Below are positions 38,816-51,922 of a stretch of DNA of 64,000 bases, piece after piece. The stretch comes from Dipylidium caninum (Eukaryota; Platyhelminthes; Cestoda; Cyclophyllidea; Dipylidiidae). The position numbers and the translations under genes were made by a program. The first letter of the stretch is position 1. Each line of letters opens with the position of its first letter. The stretch spans positions 1,333,427-1,397,426 of the forward strand of contig QEYB01000266.1 in assembly GCA_017562135.1 (NCBI GenBank), given 5' to 3'. Under the pieces are notes generated by a model. It did not search any database. It was not told the DNA's origin and saw only the letters and a program-made list of their open reading frames with translations.

Positions 38816-41295
38816 CTTAAAGGAACAAGAGCGAGCAATCAGAATATAACTCCGAATGGATGGACAGGGGCCGATTGGTTGCGACAAAACTTGTTTTCTC
38901 AAGCGAATTTAACCTAGATGCATAATCATGTGTTTAATAACCGACGCTACCAAAAAAGTAAGACAGATAAATTAGTATCCAATGATAGTGCCGTCAAACA
39001 TATATGACTTTAGTGGGTTAATCAGAAAGTATATACCTGTTAATCCAGCAAAGTGTCGGGAAATTGGACAGTTTTGGGTAAAAAGACGCAAAATGCAAAA
39101 ACGCGTGACAGGTGTTAGCAAGTGGGTGAGTTACGTGAATGCGCTGGGTGGGCACAATGCTTCAGTCTACCCAGGTGAGTATTGGTCTATTTATTGAAAA
39201 AGGAATAGGAATAAAACCAACTTAGGATTTACGCGTAATTTATCAATTTTTGTGTGGTTCAACAACTAAAGTTTGGGATGAGCGCATCACGTGGAGTTTC
39301 TGTAAGGATACGCGAACTTTTTTATCCCACGTTCCGTAAATTGCATCTAAAATGTCGTAACAAACTATCCTGGCTGCTCGGTAGTGTTGCAGCGATACCA
39401 TTAAGTCGCAAGTTATTTGCTGACCAGTTTCCAAACTTGGTCACTCAAAAGTCCACAGCGCTATTATGTCTAATTCATTATCATTCAAAAGACCAGCAAT
39501 AAAACCTAAGAGATTGCTGACACTTTTGCACTCGATTCATGCGTGAAAACCAACGAGCTCGATCACTTTATATCTGTGTAGACGCCGTCCGTCAAGCAAA
39601 AATACCTAGTACCCTACTTATTCTTACTCACCCTCTTTTCGAGAGGCAATGTTTTTCCGAGATGACTTTAAAAGCTTGTTTAATTTCACCACAGCCAGAC
39701 ATTCTGCAAACTATCATGATAAGTTTATATAGATGTTCCTTCGAAATGCTATTTTTTTACATACAAAATACGGCCTGGTGGTAAGCATTGAACAAGGAAA
39801 GTAGTTGAACTTTTGCTGTGTGGTCATAGTATTGCTATTCACAATGCGCAAATAGGGGAACAATACCGAAAGATTTGTCAAAAGTGTCATTTGGCTCGCA
39901 CAGAGCAATGTGTTACTTGTTGCAACATTGGGCATATAACTCTTGAACTAATATAATACTTCCTTAGTGCACATTTTATTTAACACTATGTACAGCTTTC
40001 CATTCTAATGAATTTGCGTGTAATTACAAGAAAGTGCTTGTTTTGGCCTTTAGCCATGACATTACCTGCCGAGTAAGAAGCTCATTATCATTTAATTTCC
40101 GACCATTAATGCGTCTACTTCATTATTAGCAATTTCACTTTTCGACGGTTTGACGACCTATGATGTCGTGACGGTCTCAAGATTCCCCACCAGTTTTAGG
40201 AAACCGTTAACAGCGATTACGGAAAATAACTACCGTAATTTACTTGGAATAATTTCCAAATCCATTCGATTAATAGCTTGACGGAAAACAGGCAGAACTT
40301 CTCACATTTTCGAATAGGGGTTATAGTGTTATGTGCCGGTATGGGACGAGTGTCTCTATATAAGTGATATCTCTAGGATTCATCTCTTAGGGTATTTTCA
40401 GAGCAAAATGCTAGATTGTCTCCTTTATCTTACAAAAACCATACCATGTAATCCGTTGTAGTTTTTTTTAAATTTTGACAAAGTAAAAAATACTTTTTGT
40501 TAATACGTGAGAAGCATTATGAATGAACATATTTTTATGTATGTTTGAACTTATCGCCTCTTGTGCGCGTATGACCTTGCGCATTTGCAATTCCTATTGT
40601 TAGTCCTAGTAGCGCGCCTTATATAATCTACGTCCTGTGACCCGCCTGGCATTTTGAGGTAAATGGCTATTTCATGCTACACAAAAAGCTTTTTTGGGCA
40701 TTCATTTGCATGATAATAGAAGGTATTGTTTCAGTTTCACCAATTGTGGCTGTGAACATATTTATCAGAGGCTATGGGCAACCTAGTGGTGTATATTTGA
40801 TCCAGTTACTCAGTTATTGTTCACCCCAGACCAGATTATACCGTTTGATCCACTTTTATTTTATTGCGTTATCAAAACTCTGTTTCTTATGGGATTCGTA
40901 TGCATTTTTGTGTATTATAAATTTATTACCACGCTTTTCTTACTACATTCATATATTACCAAGCCGTTGTCTTGAATCAGTTTACCGTTGTCCCCATTTT
41001 TGTGAAACATATTTCCTCAAGTCTTTTGTTTTTTCTTACTATTGAAGTTTTAAATAGAACAATTGGACCTAAAATACTTCAAAAACTATTGCACTGTTAA
41101 CTTTTCCTTTTATCCTCACTTATATTACCAATACCTGAAGGATAAAATCAGAGGAAGTATTCTTCATTCGTAATGGCATAAAGGAAGTAGAACCACGGCG
41201 ATAAGGAGCAATGATTGTAGTTTTGGACATTATGAAGTCCCCTACTTTTCATGCTTACAAATTATTTTTTTATTGCCAGTCTCTTTCGTTGGTAA
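38816..41295. other. Spacer between divergent PAK1IP1 and FBF1 starts
   Basis: AT-rich DNA between two head-to-head start codons. It must hold the PAK1IP1 promoter and probably FBF1 5' elements, but I recognise no specific site. A strong isolated donor-like sequence (ctacccag|gtgagtatt, about 39175) could end a plus-strand 5' exon; this is unproven. Open frames such as 40674-41045 are T-rich chance frames. Confidence 0.45.
41260..41279 (+). promoter_or_regulatory. Splice acceptor just upstream of FBF1 start codon
   Basis: A T-rich tract followed by attgccag ends 16 nt before the FBF1 ATG at 41296. It could join a non-coding 5' exon or receive a trans-spliced leader, a process known in flatworms. 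The sequence alone cannot tell which. Confidence 0.4.
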
Positions 41296-44200
41296 ATGGA
41301 TACGTTTTACAGCAAAATAGCTGCAGAAGCGGAGGAAGACTGGAACATTGGACAGGTTCCTCTGTTTACTTTAACAACTTAAGTTATAGTCTAAATCGGG
41401 GAGTTTACCGGGCGAGGATGCTGAATTGGGAGATTTATTGGATGCTTTCGATTTCAATGAAAAAACGAACCGTAAAGCAGAGGCTCCCACTGTGAATTCT
41501 ACCCTAGACACAAGTTTGGGTAAATTTTAATATCTAGAAAATTATGAGTTAGGCTTTCGCATCTTAATCTGAGGTGTTCTATAATTTATTATATACATAT
41601 TTTATATAGCGTATGCATTCCTTATCACCCATATGAAACGTTTACGATTTTAACTTATTAAACTTTACTTGATCCCTCTCTGAACCGAGACTTGGGGTAA
41701 TCCACTTCACCAAAAAAATTCTAACTATTATATGTGAAAGTTGGTATATTCCTCTAGATTAGGAGCAGATTCCAGTTCATTTGGGCGACCCTAATTAAAA
41801 TACCCCAGGGCCTTTTAAAGTTCATCGTTTTTAACATTAAAAAATTTTTTTGAGAGGGCCTTTGTTACCACCTGCCTAGTGAACTGCGTTTGCTTGATTA
41901 ACACCCTATAGCGAGCAAGTGAGAGGATATACAGTTATCATCTGTGATTAACACAGCTTGAAAGCCGGATCTCACTTCTACCATTTGACAATTAAGAACG
42001 CAGAAAGATACCATCGGTAAAGCAGATGTTTGTATTTGTGGAATTTAGTCTTAATTGTGGTTAAAAGTAATTACATTACCAGGTATGGATGCCGAGTTAT
42101 TTAAGTCTTATTATAATCCCATGAGGTGAATTTGGGCGTCACCGCAAAAATTGGAGATAAAATTTTAAACATCATTCTTCTATCTGGAAGCGACTTTTAT
42201 GTTTATTAAACTTCTTCAGGCTGGGGATTGAAGAATGATTCAACGTAATCTAATAAGTCAACATTCTATATTTTGTTTCTCTTCTGTTCTCAATTTTATC
42301 GTGAATGTTTTTCTCACAGATTCTCTGAAACTGTCAGTAGAAGCGAAACCATTAGGGGCTTCTTCGTTAAACGAGACGTCCAACACCTCGACAACCGCCA
42401 GTTCTGCTACGCGGTCAGCGCGATTCGGAGCAGGGGGACAGAAGAGTGGCAACTCACCTTCAGCAAGTGCGCGGCGCAGTCTCCTCGACGCTTTGCTAAA
42501 CCCCGAGGAGGAGGCAGTTGAAACGGTGACAGCGGCAGAAATAAATCTTGACACGTCTTTCGAAGTCAAAGCCGTTCCCACAGCTACCGCCTCTCGGCGA
42601 TCTGTGCGGTTTTCCGAGAAAGTGGTATGACTGCTCCACCGTAACCTTGGAAGTAGCCTCTTTTTATTTCACCCACACGGAGGTATTTAGGATCTGAAAT
42701 CCCCATTTTCCTCCACGATAAGACGAATCAGCAAAAAATCGAGTTGCAATTTTCATGGTTCAGTCTACTACGATGCGGATCCTAGTAGTTTGTCTTTCCC
42801 AAGTAATCCTTTGTCGTCAACTGGGAAGCGGGTGGACACCCGAACACCCGACGAATGAGGAGCCAACGCAATCTTGCCTTTTCCTCATCAGCCTGACGAG
42901 AAAGCGGCGAATGTGTGCTTGAAACAGGCAAACCGCATTCGAACCTGGGGAGAAGAGGACTTCTTGGATCTGTTCATTCCTTCAACTTTAGAATTTGTTA
43001 AAAAAAGTTGACGAATCCATTTTCTCTACTTAATAAAAAAGTAACTCACCTGGCTATCCAGAAGAAGGCGGAAAATCAACGTTCTCCAGGGGCAGGCGGC
43101 GAGTTTGGGCTTCTTTACACCAGAACACAGCATGAAACGTCATTTGGGGGGATGAATTCTAAGGACTGTTCAAACCATGCGTTGGGTACCCCGACTGCCC
43201 CAGAAATCACGCGGTCTGCGGGCGCAACATCGCAAAAGTTCCGAAATAGGCGACATCGCTTTGAACGGGGAACTTTCTTAGTAAACTATCAATGACAATC
43301 TGATACGTTCGCCCGAATTGCTGCCTTCCGTAACTTTTGCAAATTTATGTCCCTATGCATGCATTGAACAATGGAGGGACAATACGAGAGCACATTGTTC
43401 GCCCCTCACCTTCTATTTAAATTCATTTCTACTATTAGCTTATTTTAACATTGCAGATAAAAGTATATTATTTGCCTTGTTTTTGGTAGAGTGACAAGAC
43501 AGGAAGTCTTCCCTTCCCCAACGAGCAAACAACTCGAGAACGCGACTCCGACGGAGATAAGCGCGATGCAACTCTGCGGCCACAGACGGCCCCGACGGGA
43601 CGGCGGCGGGGGGGCTTGGGCTGGGGCGACTTGGAGGATGACATGAGTTGGCTTTCCAAAGGTCTCCCCGCTGTTGGCGGTAGTAAAGGTGCCGAGTGAG
43701 TTTGTTCACACATTCCACTTTCTACTTCCCATGCTGCGGTGTATCGTCTTTTGTTTGCGGTCCCATTTCTCGTGTCCTCCTCTCCAGGGAATTTAAAGAG
43801 GACGTACAAAAGTCCACTTGCAATATCTCTCTCGACGGAGGTCTGAGCTCAGACGCAACCCTAGTAGAAAAGATGACGGTTCCGGGAGAAAATGCCAACC
43901 GAGGTACGTGTAGTAACGCAGTTACCGCGACATCTCAACACCTTCTGAATGTGTCCGCCTCTGTGCTTCAGCAGAAGACAGGTCCATCCTCGTGGATGGG
44001 GGAAGGGAGAAGGCCGTGACCTTTGTACGAGCACTTCTTTGATGTGAATAACGTTACATCTGCAGTCATATACTGCTGTGTTGATTTTTCTTTTCTTTTT
44101 CCTAAGGAACATGCGCTCCCCTTAAAAGCATGCGAGTACCATAAAAGCTGGCCGCTTGTTGGCATTCTACCAAATTTTAACCACAGCAAATGAAAATTAA

Positions 44201-47200
44201 AGTTGCTTTTCCTTTAAAAATGCTAACGATTGTAAAGAGGTTCCCTTACCACCGATAAGACAACATTTGAATAAATTCTGTACAAGGAAATGCACGCCAT
44301 CGTGAAAACCCGTGCGGGTAGATGTGACAGGAGGTAGAAATTAACATACCGAATGGTTAGGATAAAAGTATGACAGTAAGTAGTTTTTGGTGGAGTAACT
44401 ACTTTTAACGACTCTTTCTTTCCCACTCAGCAAAGTCCATAGTAAAAGCGAGCTTTAATGTATTTCAGAGCAGACGTCCGCTGACGCTCAGAGGCTCCAA
44501 GGGGAGGTCGCCGTCGTGGGAGCCCCAGCGATCACCCTCCCTTTGGGTGATTCCTCTCTTCATTGGCATTTCCGTTGCTAATTCCGCTATCGCGCACTTT
44601 TTATTCTGTGAATGGTGTAAAATGCGAAGTTTTTGGGGGAAGGGTATAACGAGGCGTGTTCCTCGTTGATTGTATGCAACGCGCATTGAATGGGGAGCGA
44701 CTGCGAGGTATCTGCCTCGTGAGGAAGCGACGTTTCTGCTCTCGCCTTCTTGGCCACGTAGTATGAGACAAGATGAGAATTTTAAAGCCCATCTTTTTCA
44801 CATTTCGGTTGATTGTGCATTGTGCTGGGACGCCAAGAACCCCGGCCATCCTCATCTGTCGTGGCTTAACATGACGAACACACCTCAGAAGTTGACAGCA
44901 TAGGAAAGAATGTCTCGATGATTAAACTTAAAGTGACCACGGCGTTCTCAATGCGCCGTATCGCGTCTGACGCGGAAATATGCAATGAAATTGATAGGAA
45001 TATTAGCAGTGGGGCGGTGAACCGAGCATCACCAATGGTAATTTTGGAGATGCTGAAGTCAGACCATCGTGCTGTTTTGCGACACTCAAACAAATGCAAT
45101 TTCTTCCAATGTTTAGCGGACAGCGCTAATTCACGGTTTAAGTGTCCTTGGAGCTCTGCATCTCATTACGTTTCAACACTTTTTTGAATATTGTCGGAGC
45201 CGCTGCAATCAAATGAGCAAGACTGTCATGGGCGGTTGGGCATCAACAGTCCCTAATTTTTACACCGAGGATCACACTGCGTTAACAGTCAGGATATCGT
45301 GAAGTTAATGGGATAAACAAGCCAGGGATTGGATGCTCTGATTGGCGTTTGTCTAAAAGTAGGAATTCGGACACTTTTATTGAGGCAATAATGAAATTTG
45401 CCCTCTAATGAGAAGTTACTTTAAATCAAAATTCACTTATATTATAAAATCAGCCTAGAGGTGTCTGGCGAACTCAGGTGTTAGGTGAGCCGTAGGGAAA
45501 TTATACAGCCAAGGGGAGATCCTCTGCGGGCGGTGCAAAGATCCAACCCATGAAGCATTTAATGACTACACCGGTTATTCTGATCACCTTTTCAGGTTCA
45601 AGAAAACGCGGTAGCCGCATCAGATGCTGATCCAAAGGTCAGACAACTACAGGCCGAAATAGAGTCGCTGCGTGGACTCCTAAAAATGACCAAGGACTAC
45701 CACAATGAGGAGATGAAGCTACTTGAGCGATCACACGAGTAAGTTCTGTCTCAGGTCCGCTTTGTGACGATTTCTAAATTATGTTCAAGTATTTATGGAT
45801 AGTGAGAGCTCGTTTTCAAAGGCAAAGGTGCACACATACTAGTCTGCGTACTTGCAGGACGTCAGTACAACGTTCGAGCAAAATACGGAATTGGCTGTCG
45901 AGTGGATAGGGGGGTGCTACTTAATTTGATTTCAGCGTGCGGTTTTTACCGGCTTAGAAAGATAAATGCCTCTAGTGAGAAGAATAAACACGGGTCCAAC
46001 TTTAATCGGTCGACTAATTAAACTGGTCATGGCGTCACGGGTGGCCAACTACTGCTCTCCACACGCTTAATTGTTTCATTTGTTTCCAAGGTCTAAGATT
46101 AAACTGTTGGAGGAGGCTTCACTCCGGAGGGAAAAGCAGTAAGTCCAATTTGATCCGTTGACTTTACTTTTTTTCTCTAGCCTTTTATTTGACTAAACAC
46201 CTCTAGCAGCTGAAATTCCTTATTAAACATTTGATAAGCGATGAAAAAAGGAACACCTTAGTCCCCGTAAGTGCATCATGGTTGTTGTGTTTCACATTTC
46301 ACAGCTTGATATTAAAAGGAGTATTTGTATGAGCGCGAAAACTGGTGATACTACGGACAGCGAATCACAGTGATGGAATACAAATGCTACACAGTATGCC
46401 CGCAAAAACGAAAGAGTAGGAGAATTGGAGCGAGTTGCCCTCCCCTCTTACCTTTCCTCATTCTTTCGATTCAGCCTGCGCGAGGAGCTTGAGTTCAGCG
46501 TTTCACAGTGCAAGTCGCGAATTACCCAACTGGAAAGTTTTCATGAAACAACTCGGGCTGACCTCGTTGCAACCATGGCGGCGGCCAAAGACGAGGCTCT
46601 AAAGACCGTGGCCACACTGCGAAATGAACACGCGTGAGTATCAACAGCCAATTTGTAACGTGACGGTCTTCTTGCAGCCTTGAATTGCAGGCATCAGAGG
46701 AGCGACACGCCAAAGCCCTGGCGAGCATGCGAGAAGCCGACGCCACTGAGGCACGAGTTGTCGCAGATATGCGACCTACGGCGGAGGCTTTGCAGACTCT
46801 TCTTGGCCAGCTTCTATCAGCCACAAATGAGGTGAAACATGCGGAGGCCGAACACCACACTGCGGTGGCTCAACGCCTCGCCAAATTGGACAGACGTGAG
46901 GAAATTATGCGATTAACCGAGGAGAGGTTGTCTGACCGAGTTGGGTTAATTCACTTTCTCACCTTGCTCTTAAATGCACGTAGGTAGAGTCTGTGTTTCC
47001 CCTTCTGGGCGCTTTTTAGGAGAAGGAATGTGACAAGACTAATCAGTTGTTGACAGAGACAGTGGCAAAATTGGAGGTGCAGTTAAAAGAGCAAAAGCAA
47101 GCCCTGGAGGATGTAAGCTGAGAGAGTTGACTCCTTAACAGGCCTGGCTCTTAGGATAGGTGGATTTTGAGACAGGAACAAGCACGTCTTACAAAACTTC

Positions 47201-49541
47201 AAGTCACTCTCGAGGAAGATCGTCGCGCTCTCATTGAACAGGCCGGCAGGGAGCGACTGGAACTCCAACATCTTATCGTCAGTTTTATAAGGAGTGTATG
47301 TCTCGGGAAAGTCTTTCTTTTAAGTAAATTCACCTTTCTTCCCTACAGACCAGTTTCTTCGAGGAGCATCGAGAGACTCAGTCGCGTCTAGCAGCAGAAC
47401 GAAACACTATTGCGGAAGAACAACAAAAGCTTCGTGCCGACCAGATTAGTTGGCGTCATAAGTTGGAGGAGGAGGAGAAGAAGTTAACCATGGTGAATAA
47501 AATTCTTCCTCCGTACTTGTCTCAGTGACTTACTCCCTTTCTCCCGCATTGACTTCGACAGCTTCACCGCCAAAAGAGGATGGTGTGCCCTTTGATTTCA
47601 TCAAGCTTCGAGCGCAGCAAATTCCGATGGTCTTACTTCTTCCAGATGAAGGAGGAGATGGAACGTGGCAAGGAGTCTTTTCAGGCGGAAAGACACGCTC
47701 TTGATGAACGGATGCATCAGTTGCGACTCACTGAAGTGAAACTCACTGAAACGCAGCATCACCTCGACATCGTCAGGTGAGCTCTGCATCCACGCCTCCT
47801 CATCCGCGTTGCAAATAAAGTAGGCGTGAGGTTGCAACTCTCTGTCCAGTCCTTCTCCTCTCCCAACGCACGCCGAATTAGAGGCAGTGCTTATCTGACA
47901 CTTACTCACTTTATAGGCGACCTCTCAGTTAGCATCTTTCGCTGCTTTTTAATGTCATGCTTTTTTGGTTTTGAATCCATTTTTCTCGTGGTTGATTTGA
48001 GGGCCTTTACTAGTGCAAGGGAAATATAGTTTTCATGAGTTTCGTTGTCTGCAATACCCATCTCTCGTTTGTGCAGAAGTGACCTGCAGAACAAGGAAAT
48101 CAGCTTGACCAAGCGCTCGGAGGAACTGGATCGGAGGGAGGAGGAGTTGGCGGACCGTGCCAGTGCGGTGAATGGCACGCAAGCGGCGATAGCGGAGATC
48201 GACGCCAAGTGTCGTCGACTGCTGGAAGAACAGGCTCGAGAGCGGAGTGAACTTCAGGCTCGCAGACAGGAGCTCGAGGATATGCAGAAAAGACTTGATA
48301 AAGTTAGTTTTGATCCATGCTTCTGTGTAACTTGTTTCAGTTCAACGTCATTCTTTCTATGGCATAAGCAGGCGGAAGCTAGAACAATTAAGAAAAACAA
48401 ATTCCCTGAAAGTTCGGCAGTCGGGTTGCTCTACGAGGGGAAACAGAGACCTACTTTCAATTGCTAAAATATGACATGTACTTAACACCACATAGCTGGT
48501 AATGCTAATTGCGAAAACTCCTGAAACACTTGCCTCTCTCGTGGTCAGCAGCGGCTTTTAGTGGGACTGCAACATTGGAGGATGCACTTGACTGTGGAAT
48601 AAGCGGGGTTGAAGTGGTTTAACGGGAGCCAATGTTATCGAGCGATTTCCCATGTCTACGCATCTACATTTTGCCTTTGCGATTCTTGAAGTAGGTTGAG
48701 TTTATTAACAAAGTCGTGGGAGCTCTCATCGCCACCACCACCTTATAACGTGGAACTATTTTCATCACTAACATCATCTGATGAGGGGGCCTTTTAGATG
48801 CCACTTTGGATAAGATTTAGAAGAGTAGAAAGGTTAAAACCATATTAAAGCAACGTATTAAATTGAACTGCGTTCTTGTTCTCGCCATCTCGCGCTCACC
48901 TTTAGGAGGAGGAGGACTTGAACCGACGGGTTGATGAATTTGCAAAGAAGGAGAAGGCCGAAAAGAAGCTGGTCTGTACACAGTGTAAACAGACGGTGAA
49001 GAAGGTAGCACGCGGCGATCTCACCGCAGGCCTGAGGACTCATCGCGCCAGCCGCAATGAGGAGGCCAAGTGGGCAGAGGGTAGGGCGTTCTCGCCCCTT
49101 CCTCTTTTTCATTCTCCCCCATTTATTTTCCTCTCTTATGCGATATTTGAGCGACGCGTAATAGGTGATTGTAAAAGGCATAAAACCCTCACACGGAACT
49201 TTCCTATTTCTGCCAAGCGCGCAGCCCCGAAAACCTCCGTTCCAGTCCCCTCGACGCGCAGTCAGAGACGGTGAGGTTGGTCGAAGACATCTGCAATCAG
49301 GAGACACGATCTCGCATGCTGGCGCAGTTGAGGCAGGAGTTGGCAAAGGTGAGACTGTCCCTTTCAGTGGGGACAGAATCTCCTCACGTTGTTAGCACGT
49401 ACTGTCAGCTGTCATAGCAACCAGCCTGCCGCCTACGTGTTGTCAGTGTCTAAAGAACTTTTCTTTTATTTTTAGGACACTGAGTTCCTCGAAGACGAGC
49501 GAATATTCCTGAATGCATTGAGACACGCCCCGTATGTATGA
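41296..49541 (+). CDS. FBF1: Fas-binding factor 1, ciliary transition-fibre coiled-coil protein
   Basis: FBF1 sits on distal appendages/transition fibres of the basal body and is needed for the ciliary gate. I map 22 exons: 41296-41355, 41390-41519, 42320-42624, 42691-42831, 42892-42996, 43062-43280, 43490-43695, 43788-43903, 44469-44546, 45603-45738, 46091-46138, 46475-46633, 46678-46939, 47020-47112, 47176-47277, 47349-47492, 47562-47582, 47646-47776, 48077-48302, 48906-49080, 49218-49348 and 49476-49541. The phases close, giving about 1017 aa (human 1133). The N-terminal third is acidic/Ser-rich with short conserved patches (ELGDLLDAFDF, RTWGEEDF, LGWGDLEDD). From about 45.6 kb it is continuous coiled coil (LERSHESKIKLLEEASLRRE), matching the FBF1 core. 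The end, DTEFLEDERIFLNALRHA, matches the invariant FBF1 C-terminus. The intron-10 acceptor is ambiguous: 45596 has the better consensus, 45603 keeps phase. The donors of exons 4, 5 and 6 are weak. Confidence 0.9.
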
Positions 49542-49855
49542 GTCGGCATTGCGGTGGCATTGTAACTCTGCCTGGTGGCAAAATTTGACTTCGGTACACT
49601 TTTCCATAAAGGATGCATGCAAAGACCGGCGACTCTGTGCTCTAGGTTATGCGCTGCGAAATTTCTCATCCGCATCCGGAAGCGTCCCCATTCTGACTGA
49701 TCGAGTGGCGCATAAAAAGTATGCGATCACAAATGTTTCAACACCAGGCACCTAGAAGCGTGGGAAGCTTTCTTCTAGCCTGCACTAAGAACGGGATGTT
49801 GAACACGATCGCAGCTGCTTTCCACTAACCAAAGAGTTATGTGAATGCGGGAAAC

Positions 49856-49882
49856 CTCTCTCCTCTCCTCTCCTCTCCTCTC
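49856..49882. repeat. (TCTCC)n simple repeat
   Basis: About five TCTCC units in the FBF1 3' flank, the first of the dense simple repeats seen through the rest of the window. Confidence 0.85.
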
Positions 49883-49987
49883 GTAACCTCACCTAATCCT
49901 TGTCTCTAGCCTATAATCTCGCCAAATGGTGAGTAGATTCGAAGTTAGGTCTCCACCTAAGGGAACGGTGACTTAGAAGGTGATTTT

Positions 49988-49993
49988 AATAAA
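49988..49993 (+). terminator. Candidate poly(A) signal for FBF1
   Basis: AATAAA lies 446 nt after the FBF1 stop. It is the first clear match I see downstream, but is far for this genome. Confidence 0.35.
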
Positions 49994-50886
49994 GGAATTA
50001 GAAATTTATATTTTGGGGGTTATTTGGTCAAGTATTGACGCAGAGAAGCTCCCCATTCCGCGGTTTGTTAATGAACTTCCCATTCACTAGTGAGAGAGCA
50101 CAGGTGACATGAAGAAAGGAGGGAGAATGGAATAGCCGTAGCTTGTGCTAAAATCCAAGACCGTAAAACTCTCCCCCATACGCTTGAATTCGTCAACGGG
50201 GGAAACGCTTGACTGGGTTGTCTAAATGAGTAAGAGCGGGGGCGGAGGGGGGGGGGGCATTAACTCACAAAGAGTGGACACTGTTTCTAGTTGGAGATTG
50301 CCAGTGACAGGACAGATTTTGGTCGCAATCCAACTCTGTGGGGGCAGTTATTCCATGTCCGTGGAAGAGTATGCAGACAATGAAACGATGGTTTCCATAA
50401 GTCGGTGAAGCAATTGAGGATTTACAATGTTGATATTTCAGTCTACTCTGTAAAATAAGCCGATGTCAGGAAAAAAAATAACCGCTACCTCATATCTCCT
50501 TATGATGCATAAAAAGTGACGTGTGGATCCAATCTGAATGATGTTCTCCTCCAGGCAGCTCTGTTAGGAGATTTGTAGTGAGGAAAATGGTCCAGCATTC
50601 TTGAAGTATGTCGACGACAATGGTGAGCCCCATGGGTGATGGTCCACTCAACCAGGGTAGAAACCATGATCTGCCAGGGAGAAATGCACTCTGTCCAAAG
50701 GAGAACTCCGCATACTACCGCTCAGGTCACAGAGATGATGAATGCCATGGAAAGCAGTACAAGTGGTGGGCGATTAAAAAAACACTGCCAGGAAAGTTTC
50801 GAGAAACGATTGACATGAATAATGAAAGAGAAGTAAAAAGATCACCTGCTTCGTCTTGTGCCTCCGACGCAGGGAGGGTGTCCACC

Positions 50887-51032
50887 AGTTGCCCTCGTGT
50901 GCGTGGACCATCGTGGCACTAACTGACTCACTGTCCAACACACCAACCACTCGAGTCGCCATCTCTCTCTCCCCTCCTTGTCGCCTGAGTATCCATTTAA
51001 GCATCAGCAAACTGCTGCTTCCGCATTACGAC
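50887..51032. repeat. Diverged 146-bp direct repeat, copy A
   Basis: This copy runs from agttgccctcg to ttacgac. It matches copy B (51777-51922) along its whole length with scattered substitutions, for example ctgtccaacacaccaa in both. Both copies are 146 bp, so gaps balance. No family is recognised; it could be an old segmental duplication or a fragment of an interspersed repeat. Confidence 0.75.
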
Positions 51033-51776
51033 TTGGTTGAATTGAGGGGGAGTGACGCGAGTGCCTCTCGTGCCGTCTTGGGCATTCACGAGTGTGTGGA
51101 GCTAGTGACAACCAGTTTTGACTATCCGACACCTGAGACGTCACCCTATTCACATTCGGCATGTCGGTGGCGATCGCGGCCTGAGTAGGAGGGGATGAAT
51201 GTGGAAGAGTAGGAAGAGGAGGAAGCGGAGTAATAAGAGGAAGGGGAAGCGGTCCAGGATGCTGATGTAATAGAAGCAGAGGCGGATGCAGAGGCACAGA
51301 AGGGTGACAGGAAAATGGTGTATCTCTTGGAGCACTCAGCTCCTCCCTCGAGCTCACTAGCAGTCGAAATGTTCAACGTGATTGGCGAGATGTGCACTGC
51401 TTTTCCGAAGGCCAGTCGAGGCCTCCTACGACCGCAGGCTTCAATTCTGTCACCACCGATTCCGGTTGAGGTCATCATGTAACTGTTGTGCCAGCAGTGG
51501 TGACAAAGTCGCGTGCCGACAGTTGGGTCCGGAGGCTATTCGCGGCGTGGGTGGCTGCGCTTCTCTCGCTGACGTATTTTGAGGATAATGACAAGATCGG
51601 CATGACGACGGGTCATGGCAACTAATCAGTGTGTCCGAGTGAGTGAAAGGGTAAAGCGTGAGCACACAGGCATGCATGCAACGTATTCATGCGCTTCGTG
51701 AGAGGGAAGCAGCTACGTGGACGAATGATATACAGGAAGTAGTAATGGCACCAACTGCGGGAGGATTGGGTCGACT

Positions 51777-51922
51777 AGTTGCCCTCGCGTGCTTGGACCC
51801 GCGTGGCACTGACTGACTGACTGTCCAACACACCAAACACTCAGGTCGTCATCTCCCTTGCCTCTCCGTGTCGCGTGAGTGCCTGTTTGAGCATTCGTTA
51901 ACTGCTCCTTTCGCAGCACGAC
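51777..51922. repeat. Diverged 146-bp direct repeat, copy B
   Basis: Second copy, offset 890 bp from copy A in the same orientation. Shared blocks include agttgccctcg, cgtggcact, ctgtccaacacaccaa and aactgct. Similarity fades outside these limits. Confidence 0.75.

Noticed and set aside
40674..41045. Hydrophobic 123-codon frame resembling a membrane protein
   Set aside because: AT-rich DNA produces Phe, Tyr, Ile and Leu codons by chance; no family match and no exon context.
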